From an uncultured Anaerotruncus sp. (GTDB taxonomy: Bacteria > Bacillota > Clostridia > Oscillospirales > Ruminococcaceae): a stretch of 6,234 bases of DNA. Both the position numbers and the translations under genes were made by a program. This document shows, one piece after another, positions 1-5,864 of this stretch (positions are counted from its first letter, which is position 1; each line of letters starts with the position of its first letter). The stretch spans positions 1-6,234 of the forward strand of contig CAJUJI010000159.1 in assembly GCA_910586875.1 (NCBI GenBank). Reading direction: 5' to 3'. The notes below the pieces were generated by a model. That model saw only the letters and a program-made list of their open reading frames with translations. It was not told where the DNA came from and ran no database searches.

Positions 1-190
1 ATATAGGATAGATAGCAGGTTGTTCGCTAGGTTGCTAGATAATAAGGAGCCTAATGTACAAGCAGATCTTGGGATATGTGAAAAATGATACCCAAAGGGG
101 CGTATAGTTTTTCCCTGTGATCTATTTGGCGTTATGAGGCGACGCTTACAGGTGGAGCCTTTTGCCGTAAAAATTATTAGGAGGAAGATT
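1..190 (+). promoter_or_regulatory. Upstream region of the TRAP/dehydratase operon
   Basis: This 190-base stretch precedes the dctP-type gene and should contain the operon promoter and any operator, but I find no convincing -35/-10 pair with correct spacing. Visible structure: AGGTTG repeated 12 bases apart (17-22 and 29-34); a TGTACA palindrome at 55-60; and a bulged inverted repeat, TTGGG-A-TAT at 69-77 against ATACCCAA at 88-95. Any of these could be a regulator site, but none recurs clearly in front of the gntR gene. A short reading frame with its own ribosome binding site (54-107) is listed separately. The real promoter may be weak, activator dependent, or left of the window. Confidence 0.4.
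54..107 (+). CDS. Possible 17-codon leader peptide
   Basis: An ATG at 54 sits four bases after a good Shine-Dalgarno sequence (AAGGAG, 44-49) and opens a 17-codon frame, MYKQILGYVKNDTQRGV, ending in TAG at 105-107, 83 bases before the dctP-type start. I do not recognise the peptide. It has no run of a single amino acid of the kind seen in classical attenuation leaders. It could be a real leader peptide, the stub of a lost gene, or chance; the only support is the spacing of the ribosome binding site. Confidence 0.2.
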   Translation: MYKQILGYVKNDTQRGV

Positions 191-1396
191 ATGAAGAGCA
201 AAAAATCACTTGCAATTGTAACATTGGCACTTGTTTGTTCTCTGGCTCTATCTGCTTGCGGGGGAAACGGGGCACCCGCTAATGCTAGCAGCGCGACTGG
301 TACAGCGGTTACAGCTGATGGCAAAGATGCCGATGGCAATGTTGTGGATACCACCGCTTACTCGATCTCTTTGGGAGCACAATGGTTTACTGAAGAGGAT
401 TTGGAGATCTGGGAGCATATCGAGGACCCTTCCTCTAATCCGGACAAAATCCAGATTCGTTATGGCAATACCTCCCGTTCGGATGATGAGTCCGCTTACG
501 GCCGTTGTGCAAAACGCTTCCTAATTGATATCAAAAAGAACCTGGGCGACCGTGTAGAGATTAAGAAATATTATAATGGTACATTGGGCACCACCGCTGA
601 CCAGATCTTAGGCGGATTACAGGCCGGCAACTTTGAAGTAATGACCTACAATGTAGGCGCATGGTACGAATATACCAAAGCGTTTACTCCTTTTGATATG
701 GGATTCCTGATCCCTGACCTGGCCGCTGGTATTGCCCTGTCTGAATATGACAACCCTGTAGCGCAGGCGATGAAGCAAAAAGCAATCGATGATATCGGAG
801 TTTATCCGATCATGATGCCGCCGATTGGTATGCGCCATATTACCAATAACATCCGTCCCATCAATAGCCTGGATGATATCAAAGGTCTCAAGCTCCGTGT
901 ACAGAGCAACAATATGCACATGTCCATGTTTGAGGCATTAGGCGCTTCTCCTACTCCGATTGCATTCGCAGAGCTGTTCACTGCAATGCAGCAGAAGACC
1001 GTTGACGGCCAGGAAAATCCTGTTCAGAACATTTTCGAGCAAAACTATGCAGAGGTCCAAAAATACATGACCCTATCCAACCACCTTTATACCGCCGGAG
1101 CGACCGCAATCAATTATAGCTGGCTGAAGGGCTTGCCCGAGGATGTACAGGAAGTAATTGAAAATGCTGCAAGAGCTGCGCAGACCCAGTCCGGTAAGGA
1201 CCTGCTCAACTGTGAAGCGGACATGATGGATTATCTGAAGATCCACATGGAGGTCAACGAGCTGAGCGATGAAGACCTTGCAAAATTCCGTGAGATGGCA
1301 AAAACCACCTGGGACATGGGCAAGGAGGTTATGGGAGACGAATACTACAACAAGATCATCCCACTGATCGAGTCCGAGCTTGCGAAACTGGGCTGA
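191..1396 (+). CDS. dctP: TRAP transporter substrate-binding lipoprotein (DctP family)
   Basis: Extracytoplasmic solute receptor of a TRAP transporter: it captures an organic acid outside the membrane and delivers it to the DctQ/DctM permease. The start at 191 is chosen over an in-frame ATG at 134 because AGGAGG lies at 179-184 just upstream and because it begins directly at a lipoprotein signal: MKSKK, a hydrophobic stretch, then lipobox LSAC with the lipidated Cys at residue 23. The protein is 401 residues. A Gly/Ala/Thr/Asp-rich tether runs to about residue 85, longer than usual, before the DctP fold starts near KIQIRYGNT. Family landmarks are the LKGLRVQ-like segment (LKLRVQ, Arg236), whose Arg in characterised members binds the substrate carboxylate, and DGQENPVQNI (272-281). 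The dehydratase downstream suggests a sugar acid ligand; the exact ligand cannot be read from sequence. Confidence 0.93.
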   Translation: MKSKKSLAIVTLALVCSLALSACGGNGAPANASSATGTAVTADGKDADGNVVDTTAYSISLGAQWFTEEDLEIWEHIEDPSSNPDKIQIRYGNTSRSDDESAYGRCAKRFLIDIKKNLGDRVEIKKYYNGTLGTTADQILGGLQAGNFEVMTYNVGAWYEYTKAFTPFDMGFLIPDLAAGIALSEYDNPVAQAMKQKAIDDIGVYPIMMPPIGMRHITNNIRPINSLDDIKGLKLRVQSNNMHMSMFEALGASPTPIAFAELFTAMQQKTVDGQENPVQNIFEQNYAEVQKYMTLSNHLYTAGATAINYSWLKGLPEDVQEVIENAARAAQTQSGKDLLNCEADMMDYLKIHMEVNELSDEDLAKFREMAKTTWDMGKEVMGDEYYNKIIPLIESELAKLG

Positions 1397-1413
1397 TAGT
1401 TTTACTGTTTTTT

Positions 1414-1444
1414 TAGCGGGCAGCTGTTTATAACGGGCCCGCTA
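1414..1444 (+). promoter_or_regulatory. Hairpin between binding-protein and permease genes
   Basis: TAGCGGGC (1414-1421) and GCCCGCTA (1437-1444) form a perfect 8-bp, GC-rich stem with a 15-base loop in the 67-base gap between the dctP-type and dctQ-type genes. No T run follows it (the T run is on the 5' side), so it is a poor intrinsic terminator. Hairpins at this place in binding-protein operons commonly protect the upstream mRNA from 3' exonucleases, so that more binding protein than permease is made. That role is inferred here. Confidence 0.5.
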
Positions 1445-1463
1445 TGCAGGAAAGGAACGTAGT

Positions 1464-2009
1464 ATGAAGAAAGTATTGAACGAGTTCGAGGTTTTTCTTG
1501 GAACAATTTGCACCATTGCGATGGTTTGCATCCTTTTTGTGAATGTGATCGGCCGTTATGTGCTGAGCCACTCTTTGAAGTGGGGCGAAGAGGTCTGCCT
1601 GATGTTGTTTATCCTGTCCATTTATTTTGGCGCTTGTGGTGCAATCCGGACGCGGCAGCATCTGCGCTTGGAGATCGTTCTGGGCAAGCTCAAGCCCAAG
1701 GCCAGAATGATCATGGAGATCGTCAACAATGCCATCTTCGCAATGTTCAATGGTATTATCCTATTCGGCATTATGCCATTGGTTATGCAGCTGTACCGCA
1801 CGAAAACGGCGGCGGCTGTTACAGGTATTCCAAAGTATTTAATTTATATGTGGCTCCCTATTATGTTTGTGCTGATGGTGGTTCGCCTTGTACAAGACTG
1901 TATCCTCAGATATAAAGAATATTTGGATGATCCAGATGGCTCTAAAAAGGCGGAGGCTGAGAGAAAAGCCATGGAGTCCATGCTGCTGAATGATGAGGAG
2001 GAGAATTGA
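1464..2009 (+). CDS. dctQ: TRAP transporter small permease (DctQ family)
   Basis: Small membrane subunit of the TRAP transporter; it pairs with the large permease in the cytoplasmic membrane and helps dock the binding protein. The protein is 181 residues with four predicted membrane segments, about 11-33, 45-62, 84-109 and 124-147, the normal layout. The DctQ signature is present: N27, R31-Y32, then W40-G-E42-E43 at the start of segment two, and RTRQH (62-66) after it. A charged tail (151-181, rich in Lys, Glu and Asp) extends into the cytoplasm and is a little longer than in many homologues. The ATG is preceded by AAAGGA (1451-1456) with a 7-base spacer. The stop TGA touches the start of the next gene, so the two permeases are probably translationally coupled. 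Confidence 0.93.
   Translation: MKKVLNEFEVFLGTICTIAMVCILFVNVIGRYVLSHSLKWGEEVCLMLFILSIYFGACGAIRTRQHLRLEIVLGKLKPKARMIMEIVNNAIFAMFNGIILFGIMPLVMQLYRTKTAAAVTGIPKYLIYMWLPIMFVLMVVRLVQDCILRYKEYLDDPDGSKKAEAERKAMESMLLNDEEEN
1995..2009 (+). promoter_or_regulatory. Ribosome binding site of dctM inside the dctQ end
   Basis: The GAGGAGGAG run encoding the last Glu residues of the small permease also serves as the Shine-Dalgarno sequence for the large permease, whose ATG at 2010 directly follows the TGA at 2007-2009. This fixes the dctM start and implies coupled translation of the two membrane subunits. Confidence 0.75.
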
Positions 2010-3287
2010 ATGGCAACAGCTGTACTTGCGATTGTAGCAATTATCCTGCTTGCAATCGGCGCACCCGTTGGTATTTGTTTGGGGCTTGGCATGGTGGCGA
2101 CCGTTATAGGCGGCTTTAATGTGACCACCCTTACCTTTATCGCCCAGCAGATGTACTCCGGCTTTGAGTCCCTGCCGTTGGTAGCGATCCCTTGCTTTAT
2201 GCTGGCTGGTTCTCTGATGGAAACCGGCGGCCTGTCCAAGCGTCTAGTCAATGTGGCAGAAAAGATGATCGGCCATGTAACCGGTGGCTTAGGTGCTGCA
2301 ACGGTATTGGCATGTATGTTCTTTGGCGCGATCTCAGGCTCTGGTCCGGCAACTACCGCGGCGATGGGTGGTATCTTGATCCCTTACATGGTAAAAGCAA
2401 GATACGATCGTACATATGCAACCGGTCTAGCAGCGGTTGCAGGTGGATTGGGCATCATCGTTCCGCCCAGCATCCCCTTGGTGGTTTATGGTGTTGCCAC
2501 CAATACCTCTATCGGCGATCTGTTTTTGGCTGGTATTGGTCCTGCCGTTGTGGTTGGTGCGCTGCTCATTATTGTCAACTATTTCATTGCGAAGAAACAG
2601 GGCTATGTTGGTACCAGAACCTTCAATACTAAGGAACTGGTAGCGGCCCTGTGGGATGCAAAGTGGGCGCTGTTTCTTCCAATCATCATCCTGGGCGGCA
2701 TCTATGGCGGCATCTTCACCCCTACCGAGGCGGCCGTTGTAGCAATCTTTTACAGCCTGTTTGTTGGACTCTTTATTTATAAGGAGCTCAAAATCCAGGA
2801 CATCTGGACCACCTTCTATAAGAACACAACCTTTGTGGGTGGTATTATGCTGACCTTTGCTCCTGCTGGTGCTTTGGGCGGCGTACTGGCCCTGCTGGGT
2901 GTGCCAACCGCACTGAGTAATTTCCTGTTCTCGATCACCAACAACAAGATTGTAGTCCTTTTGATTGTCAACGTGTTCCTGGTATTTGTGGGTATGGTTA
3001 TGGACACCACCTCCGCAAATATCATCTTCTCGCCCATTTTGTTGCAGGCACTCAAACCGTTTGGCATCAACCCTGTACATTTCGGTCTGATCATGACCAT
3101 CAACCTGGCGATTGGCTTTGTAACACCTCCAGTAGCGGGCAACTTGTTTGTTGCTTCTGGTATGACTGGTATCCCAATGGAGCAGATCGCAAAGAAAGCA
3201 CTTCCACTGATCGTGGCGATGTTTGTGGCTTTGCTGATCACAACCTATATCCCTGCTGTTTCTGTGGGTATTTTAAGTTTACGCTGA
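2010..3287 (+). CDS. dctM: TRAP transporter large permease (DctM family)
   Basis: Large membrane subunit of the TRAP transporter, the part that moves substrate across the membrane using an ion gradient (Na+ in characterised members). At 425 residues it has the usual family length and is hydrophobic throughout. DctM landmarks are in order: FGAISGSGPAT (105-115) followed by a glycine-rich stretch to ILIP; VPPSIP (151-156), in the first half of the repeat-related fold; GGIYGGIFTPTEAA (229-242); GMVMDTTSA (328-336); and GFVTPPVAGNLF (369-380). The paired SGSGPAT/PPS and MDT/TPP motifs correspond to the inverted-repeat hairpin regions that bind substrate and ion in the DctM/IT superfamily. There is no sign of truncation. 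It lies in one transcript with dctP, dctQ and the dehydratase 58 bases downstream. Confidence 0.95.
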   Translation: MATAVLAIVAIILLAIGAPVGICLGLGMVATVIGGFNVTTLTFIAQQMYSGFESLPLVAIPCFMLAGSLMETGGLSKRLVNVAEKMIGHVTGGLGAATVLACMFFGAISGSGPATTAAMGGILIPYMVKARYDRTYATGLAAVAGGLGIIVPPSIPLVVYGVATNTSIGDLFLAGIGPAVVVGALLIIVNYFIAKKQGYVGTRTFNTKELVAALWDAKWALFLPIIILGGIYGGIFTPTEAAVVAIFYSLFVGLFIYKELKIQDIWTTFYKNTTFVGGIMLTFAPAGALGGVLALLGVPTALSNFLFSITNNKIVVLLIVNVFLVFVGMVMDTTSANIIFSPILLQALKPFGINPVHFGLIMTINLAIGFVTPPVAGNLFVASGMTGIPMEQIAKKALPLIVAMFVALLITTYIPAVSVGILSLR

Positions 3288-3345
3288 TTTTTGCAGCAGG
3301 GCTTTTCTGTGCTGTAGAAGATCATAAATTGAAAGGAGTTTCAAT

Positions 3346-4566
3346 ATGAAAATTACAAGTGTCGAATGTTTTAGCGGCCCCTTTATTACGGTAAGAATCA
3401 ATACCGATGAAGGCGTTTACGGATGGGGCGAGGCGGGACTTGCCTACGGCAACTCCTGGGATGCGGCCTGGGGACAGTGCCAGGATTTCGCAAAGCTGAT
3501 TATCGGCATGGATCCCTTTGATACCGAGGCAATTTGGGAGCATTTGCACCGCCATACCTTCTGGGGCATGGGCGGTGGAGTAGTGATCACCTCCGCGATG
3601 GCAGCGATTGATATTGCCTGCTGGGATATCAAGGGCAAGGTGCTGGGTGTACCGGTTTATAAGCTGATCGGCGGTAAAACCAATTCCAGCTTGCGTGCGT
3701 ATGCCTCCCAACTACAGTTTGGTTGGAGGAGTAAAATCGAGGAGATCGATAATCTGACCGTCCTACAGGAGCCGCAGGAGTACTATGATGTTGTAAAGGA
3801 CGCCATGAAGGATGGCTATGACGCTGTTAAGATTGACCCTGTGTTTGTCCCTTATGAGCGGGTTACAGATCCGGTTGCGCTGTTCTCGACACAGGGTACC
3901 CACCACAGAGGCTGCTTCCGCCAGCATGATCTAAAGCTGGCTGTGGACCGCATTGCGGCAGCTCGTGAGGCAGGCGGACCGGATCTGGACATCATTGTTG
4001 AGATTCACTCGCTGCTGGATGCAAACACCGCCTCTGAGCTGGGTAGAGCTTTAGAGCCTTACCGCATCATGTACTATGAGGAGCCGACTATGCCCACCAA
4101 CCCCAGCAACTTCCGCCATATCAAGCAGAAGTGCGACCTGCCGCTGGCTACCGGTGAGAGAAGCTATACCAGATGGGGTTTCCGCCAGTTCTTTGAGGAC
4201 CGCACCCTGTCTATTATCCAGCCAGACCTGGCTAACACAGGCGGTATCACCGAGACAAAGAAGATTTGCGATATGGCACAGGTCTATGATATGGGCGTAC
4301 AGATCCATGTTTGTGGTGGCCCAATCGCTACTGCTGCTGCACTGCATGTGGAAGCTGCAATCCCGAATTTCGTCATTCATGAGGAGCATAATGCAAATTT
4401 GCGCAGCCAGTTTGTCAAGGGCGGCGTGCACTACTATGCCCCTGTCAATGGCGCTTATACCGTTCCTGAAATCCCTGGTATTGGTCAGGAGATGAGTGAG
4501 GAGTATATCGCACGTTCCAAAAAGGCAGTGATCGGCGTAGATACCCCGAAATACAGCTTTGTATAA
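3346..4566 (+). CDS. Enolase-superfamily acid-sugar dehydratase (mandelate racemase/galactonate dehydratase group)
   Basis: Probably a Mg2+-dependent cytoplasmic enzyme that removes water from a sugar acid to give a 2-keto-3-deoxy acid. The 406-residue protein has the N-terminal capping domain (about 1-115) and a barrel domain. Candidate metal ligands are E219, E245 (in YYEEP) and E271 (in ATGERS). H221 and H321 match the catalytic His pair and E346 the following Glu of E. coli D-galactonate dehydratase (D183, H185, E209, E235, H285, E310, from memory), with identical spacing (26, 26, 50 and 25). Lys162 (VKID) lies on the opposite face. The first ligand is Glu where that enzyme has Asp. A His-rich insert, GTHHRGCFRQHD (184-195), sits before the third barrel strand. 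The start is supported by AAAGGAG (3332-3338) with a 7-base spacer. Co-transcription with a TRAP transporter suggests the imported acid is the substrate. Mannonate or other aldonate/aldarate specificity is possible; I do not assign one. Confidence 0.9.
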   Translation: MKITSVECFSGPFITVRINTDEGVYGWGEAGLAYGNSWDAAWGQCQDFAKLIIGMDPFDTEAIWEHLHRHTFWGMGGGVVITSAMAAIDIACWDIKGKVLGVPVYKLIGGKTNSSLRAYASQLQFGWRSKIEEIDNLTVLQEPQEYYDVVKDAMKDGYDAVKIDPVFVPYERVTDPVALFSTQGTHHRGCFRQHDLKLAVDRIAAAREAGGPDLDIIVEIHSLLDANTASELGRALEPYRIMYYEEPTMPTNPSNFRHIKQKCDLPLATGERSYTRWGFRQFFEDRTLSIIQPDLANTGGITETKKICDMAQVYDMGVQIHVCGGPIATAAALHVEAAIPNFVIHEEHNANLRSQFVKGGVHYYAPVNGAYTVPEIPGIGQEMSEEYIARSKKAVIGVDTPKYSFV

Positions 4567-4588
4567 AGTGATTTTCTCCTTTTTCGAT

Positions 4589-4616
4589 AGGGTCGTTCCA
4601 AAAGCGGAGCGACCCT
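4589..4616 (+). terminator. Terminator of the TRAP/dehydratase operon
   Basis: AGGGTCGTTCC (4589-4599) pairs with GGAGCGACCCT (4606-4616) as an 11-bp stem with one G-T wobble and a 6-base loop, starting 23 bases after the dehydratase stop. The 3' side continues TGTCTATTTAAAT, a moderately T-rich tail. It is placed to end the operon and separate it from the gntR promoter. Confidence 0.75.
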
Positions 4617-4647
4617 GTCTATTTAAATGGGGGAGTAAAAATACAAC

Positions 4648-4676
4648 TTGCATTTTAGCAAAATTGTCAGTATAAT
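4648..4676 (+). promoter_or_regulatory. Sigma-A promoter for the gntR gene
   Basis: TTGCAT (4648-4653) and a perfect TATAAT (4671-4676) are separated by exactly 17 bases, close to the housekeeping consensus, in an AT-rich setting. Transcription would start near 4683. It lies between the operon terminator and gntR and points rightward, so gntR should be transcribed on its own. Confidence 0.75.
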
Positions 4677-4734
4677 TAGATTAGTCCTTTTGTGAAACTA
4701 AGAGAGGGCGTCGAATTTACAGATACCCATCATG

Positions 4735-4765
4735 AAAAAAGCGGAGAGTAAAATCACGCTTTTTT
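4735..4765 (+). terminator. Terminator-like hairpin in the gntR leader
   Basis: AAAAAAGCG (4735-4743) and CGCTTTTTT (4757-4765) form a 9-bp stem with a 13-base loop, followed by GTTTGGTT. The T run is typical of intrinsic terminators, but only three pairs are G-C, so it would be weak. Lying about 50 bases into the predicted gntR leader, it could act as an attenuator, or back up the operon terminator at 4589-4616. Confidence 0.4.
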
Positions 4766-4799
4766 GTTTGGTTAAACATAGGCATCCCAGCCAGGTTTC

Positions 4800-4815
4800 A
4801 AAGCGCAACCGCTTT
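4800..4815. promoter_or_regulatory. Palindromic operator candidate before gntR
   Basis: AAAGCG and CGCTTT are perfect inverted arms around CAAC. The site lies inside the predicted gntR leader, 84 bases before the chosen start codon. Such a symmetrical element could be bound by the GntR protein itself (roadblock-type autorepression) or by a LacI/CcpA-type regulator, whose sites often have AA-CG-TT symmetry. I found no second copy before the dctP gene, which weakens a shared-regulon reading. Confidence 0.3.
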
Positions 4816-4899
4816 TATACATCAGTATTTCTTACTGTGTTTATTTTCTCAAGAGGTCTATGGGCGGCATAAACAAGAAGATAAAGGAAATTGAAGAAG

Positions 4900-5676
4900 A
4901 TGACAAGAAAGATTAAAAAACGGTCCGCGGTTGATCTGGTGGCGGATGAAATCAAACAGGAAATATTGTCAGGGGCTTTGGAGGAGGAAACACGACTGCC
5001 TTCAGAGGCAGAATATGCTGAAATGTTTGGTGTCAACCGTTTGAGCATCCGCCTTGCTTTAGAAAAACTCAGTACACTAGGGTTAATTGAAACAAGGGTA
5101 GGGGTAGGTTCTTTTGTAAAGAAGATTTCTTTGGCGCCTATGTTTATGGAATTATCAGAGATTTATGAAACAGAAGATGGCTTTTTAGATGTGATGCAAT
5201 TTCGTTATCTTTTGGAAAGCGATAGCATTCGCAGAGCCGAAAAGTTTTCTACCACCGAAGAAAAGGATGAGCTGAAAACCTGCCTGGCAGAATACCATAA
5301 AAATTGGTGTATTTATTCTGAGAATGTGGACGATAAAGAGCAGCTGAAAAAAACAGCGGAGTCCGATTATAATTTTCACTATCAAATCGTGAAGATGAGC
5401 CATAATCGGCTGTATGCAGATTTATATTATATGATCCGTGACCTGATGCTCAAGCATATAAGCAGACAGTTGTGGGTAACGTCTCACCGGCTGAAGGAAA
5501 TTGGCGCTACTGTACCCTATGAAAATGAAACACACATCCGGATTTACCATGCGATTATGGATGGTGACGAAACGGTTATCGAAAATCTGTGTGAAAAGAT
5601 GGTCGGAATCCATTCTGTAGACGAATTAGCAGAATTTGAGGATAAGCAGATTCAGAAAAATCATACACTTGACTAA
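4900..5676 (+). CDS. GntR-family transcriptional regulator, FadR/FCD subfamily
   Basis: Ligand-responsive DNA-binding regulator, probably of the adjacent sugar-acid operon. I start it at the ATG at 4900 (258 residues): AGGA at 4885-4888 leaves an 11-base spacer, whereas the TTG at 4891 would leave only two. The N-terminal winged helix-turn-helix (about 9-77) is typical: LVADEIKQEILSG, then LPSEAEYAEMFGVNRLSIR with the recognition helix near 44-57, and the wing GLIETRVGVGSFV. The C-terminal all-helical FCD domain (about 95-240) carries D156-x3-H160 (DYNFH) plus H212, H217 and H238, matching the Asp/His set that binds a metal in many FCD proteins and helps hold carboxylate ligands. UxuR/ExuR and LldR-like regulators of acid catabolism share this architecture. 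Its own promoter and terminator make it monocistronic. Control of the upstream operon is inferred from position. Confidence 0.92.
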   Translation: MTRKIKKRSAVDLVADEIKQEILSGALEEETRLPSEAEYAEMFGVNRLSIRLALEKLSTLGLIETRVGVGSFVKKISLAPMFMELSEIYETEDGFLDVMQFRYLLESDSIRRAEKFSTTEEKDELKTCLAEYHKNWCIYSENVDDKEQLKKTAESDYNFHYQIVKMSHNRLYADLYYMIRDLMLKHISRQLWVTSHRLKEIGATVPYENETHIRIYHAIMDGDETVIENLCEKMVGIHSVDELAEFEDKQIQKNHTLD

Positions 5677-5688
5677 GTTGGGTAAAGA

Positions 5689-5726
5689 TACAAAGGGTGG
5701 GCAACCGAAGTTGTCCACCCTTTGTA
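5689..5726 (+). terminator. Strong hairpin terminator after gntR
   Basis: TACAAAGGGTGGGCAA (5689-5704) pairs with TTGTCCACCCTTTGTA (5711-5726) along 16 bp with one G-T wobble and a 6-base loop CCGAAG. It begins 12 bases after the gntR stop. The outer pairs are A/T-rich, so the 3' arm ends in TTTGTATTGT and can act as the weak U tract of an intrinsic terminator. An alternative is that it belongs to the left edge of the neighbouring insertion sequence. Confidence 0.7.
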
Positions 5727-5738
5727 TTGTGGAAACAA

Positions 5739-5757
5739 CCACCGACTATGTCGGTGG
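5739..5757 (+). repeat. IS200 left-end hairpin
   Basis: CCACCGAC (5739-5746) and GTCGGTGG (5750-5757) make a perfect 8-bp stem with a three-base TAT loop. IS200/IS605 transposases recognise subterminal hairpins of this kind on single-stranded DNA at the element ends. Position, about 125 bases before the tnpA start, agrees with that role. It lacks a T run on the + strand, so it is not a terminator in that direction. Confidence 0.65.
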
Positions 5758-5794
5758 AGCAAAAAAAGGCTTTAGCGATGCAACAGACAAAAAA

Positions 5795-5853
5795 CTCCTT
5801 TTGGTGTAAGATAGAATTGCAATCTGGCAACTGCAAAAGAACACCAAAAGGAG
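5795..5853 (+). promoter_or_regulatory. Hairpin hiding the tnpA ribosome binding site
   Basis: CTCCTTTTGGTGT (5795-5807) is perfectly complementary to ACACCAAAAGGAG (5841-5853), with a second small stem TTGCA/TGCAA (5817-5821, 5832-5836) in the 33-base loop. The right arm contains most of the AAGGAGG Shine-Dalgarno sequence (5848-5854) serving the GTG at 5865. In the mRNA the site would be locked in the stem. Known IS200 elements keep transposase translation very low by the same device. Confidence 0.75.
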
Positions 5854-5864
5854 GACATCCAAAA

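Larger units (their letters stand above)
4617..4899 (+). other. Promoter and long leader region of the gntR gene
   Basis: This stretch has no convincing gene. It holds a strong promoter (4648-4676), a predicted transcript start near 4683, and a leader of about 217 bases. In the leader are a hairpin with a T tail (4735-4765), an imperfect palindrome TGTTTGGTTAAACA (4765-4778), and the symmetrical element AAAGCG-CAAC-CGCTTT (4800-4815). A 46-codon frame (4732-4872) is open but lacks a ribosome binding site. The region is AT-richer than the operon before it. Confidence 0.6.

Noticed and set aside
20..43. TTGTTC and GATAAT as a promoter for the operon
   Set aside because: The spacer is only 12 bases, too short for sigma-A recognition.
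134..190. Upstream ATG that would extend the DctP protein by 19 residues
   Set aside because: It lacks a ribosome binding site and would put a charged stretch ahead of a complete lipoprotein signal; the ATG at 191 has AGGAGG before it.
2427..3080. A 217-codon open frame on the minus strand within the large permease gene
   Set aside because: It lies opposite a well-conserved DctM gene, its product is a low-complexity hydrophilic sequence with no recognisable domain, and it has no ribosome binding site. It is a by-product of the permease codon pattern.
4051..4653. A 200-codon minus-strand frame overlapping the dehydratase end and terminator
   Set aside because: Antisense to a clear enzyme and running through the operon terminator hairpin, with no family resemblance.
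4732..4872. A 46-codon plus-strand frame in the gntR leader (starts MKKAESKITLFC)
   Set aside because: No Shine-Dalgarno sequence at a usable distance, and it runs through the hairpin and palindromes. It may be open by chance, so I did not call it a gene.
4891..4899. TTG start for the GntR protein
   Set aside because: Only two bases would separate it from the AGGA element; the ATG nine bases later has a workable spacer.
5697..5864. In-frame extension of the tnpA first frame upstream to 5697
   Set aside because: It would cross the terminator and both IS hairpins; the GTG at 5865 has the ribosome binding site and the family-like N terminus.
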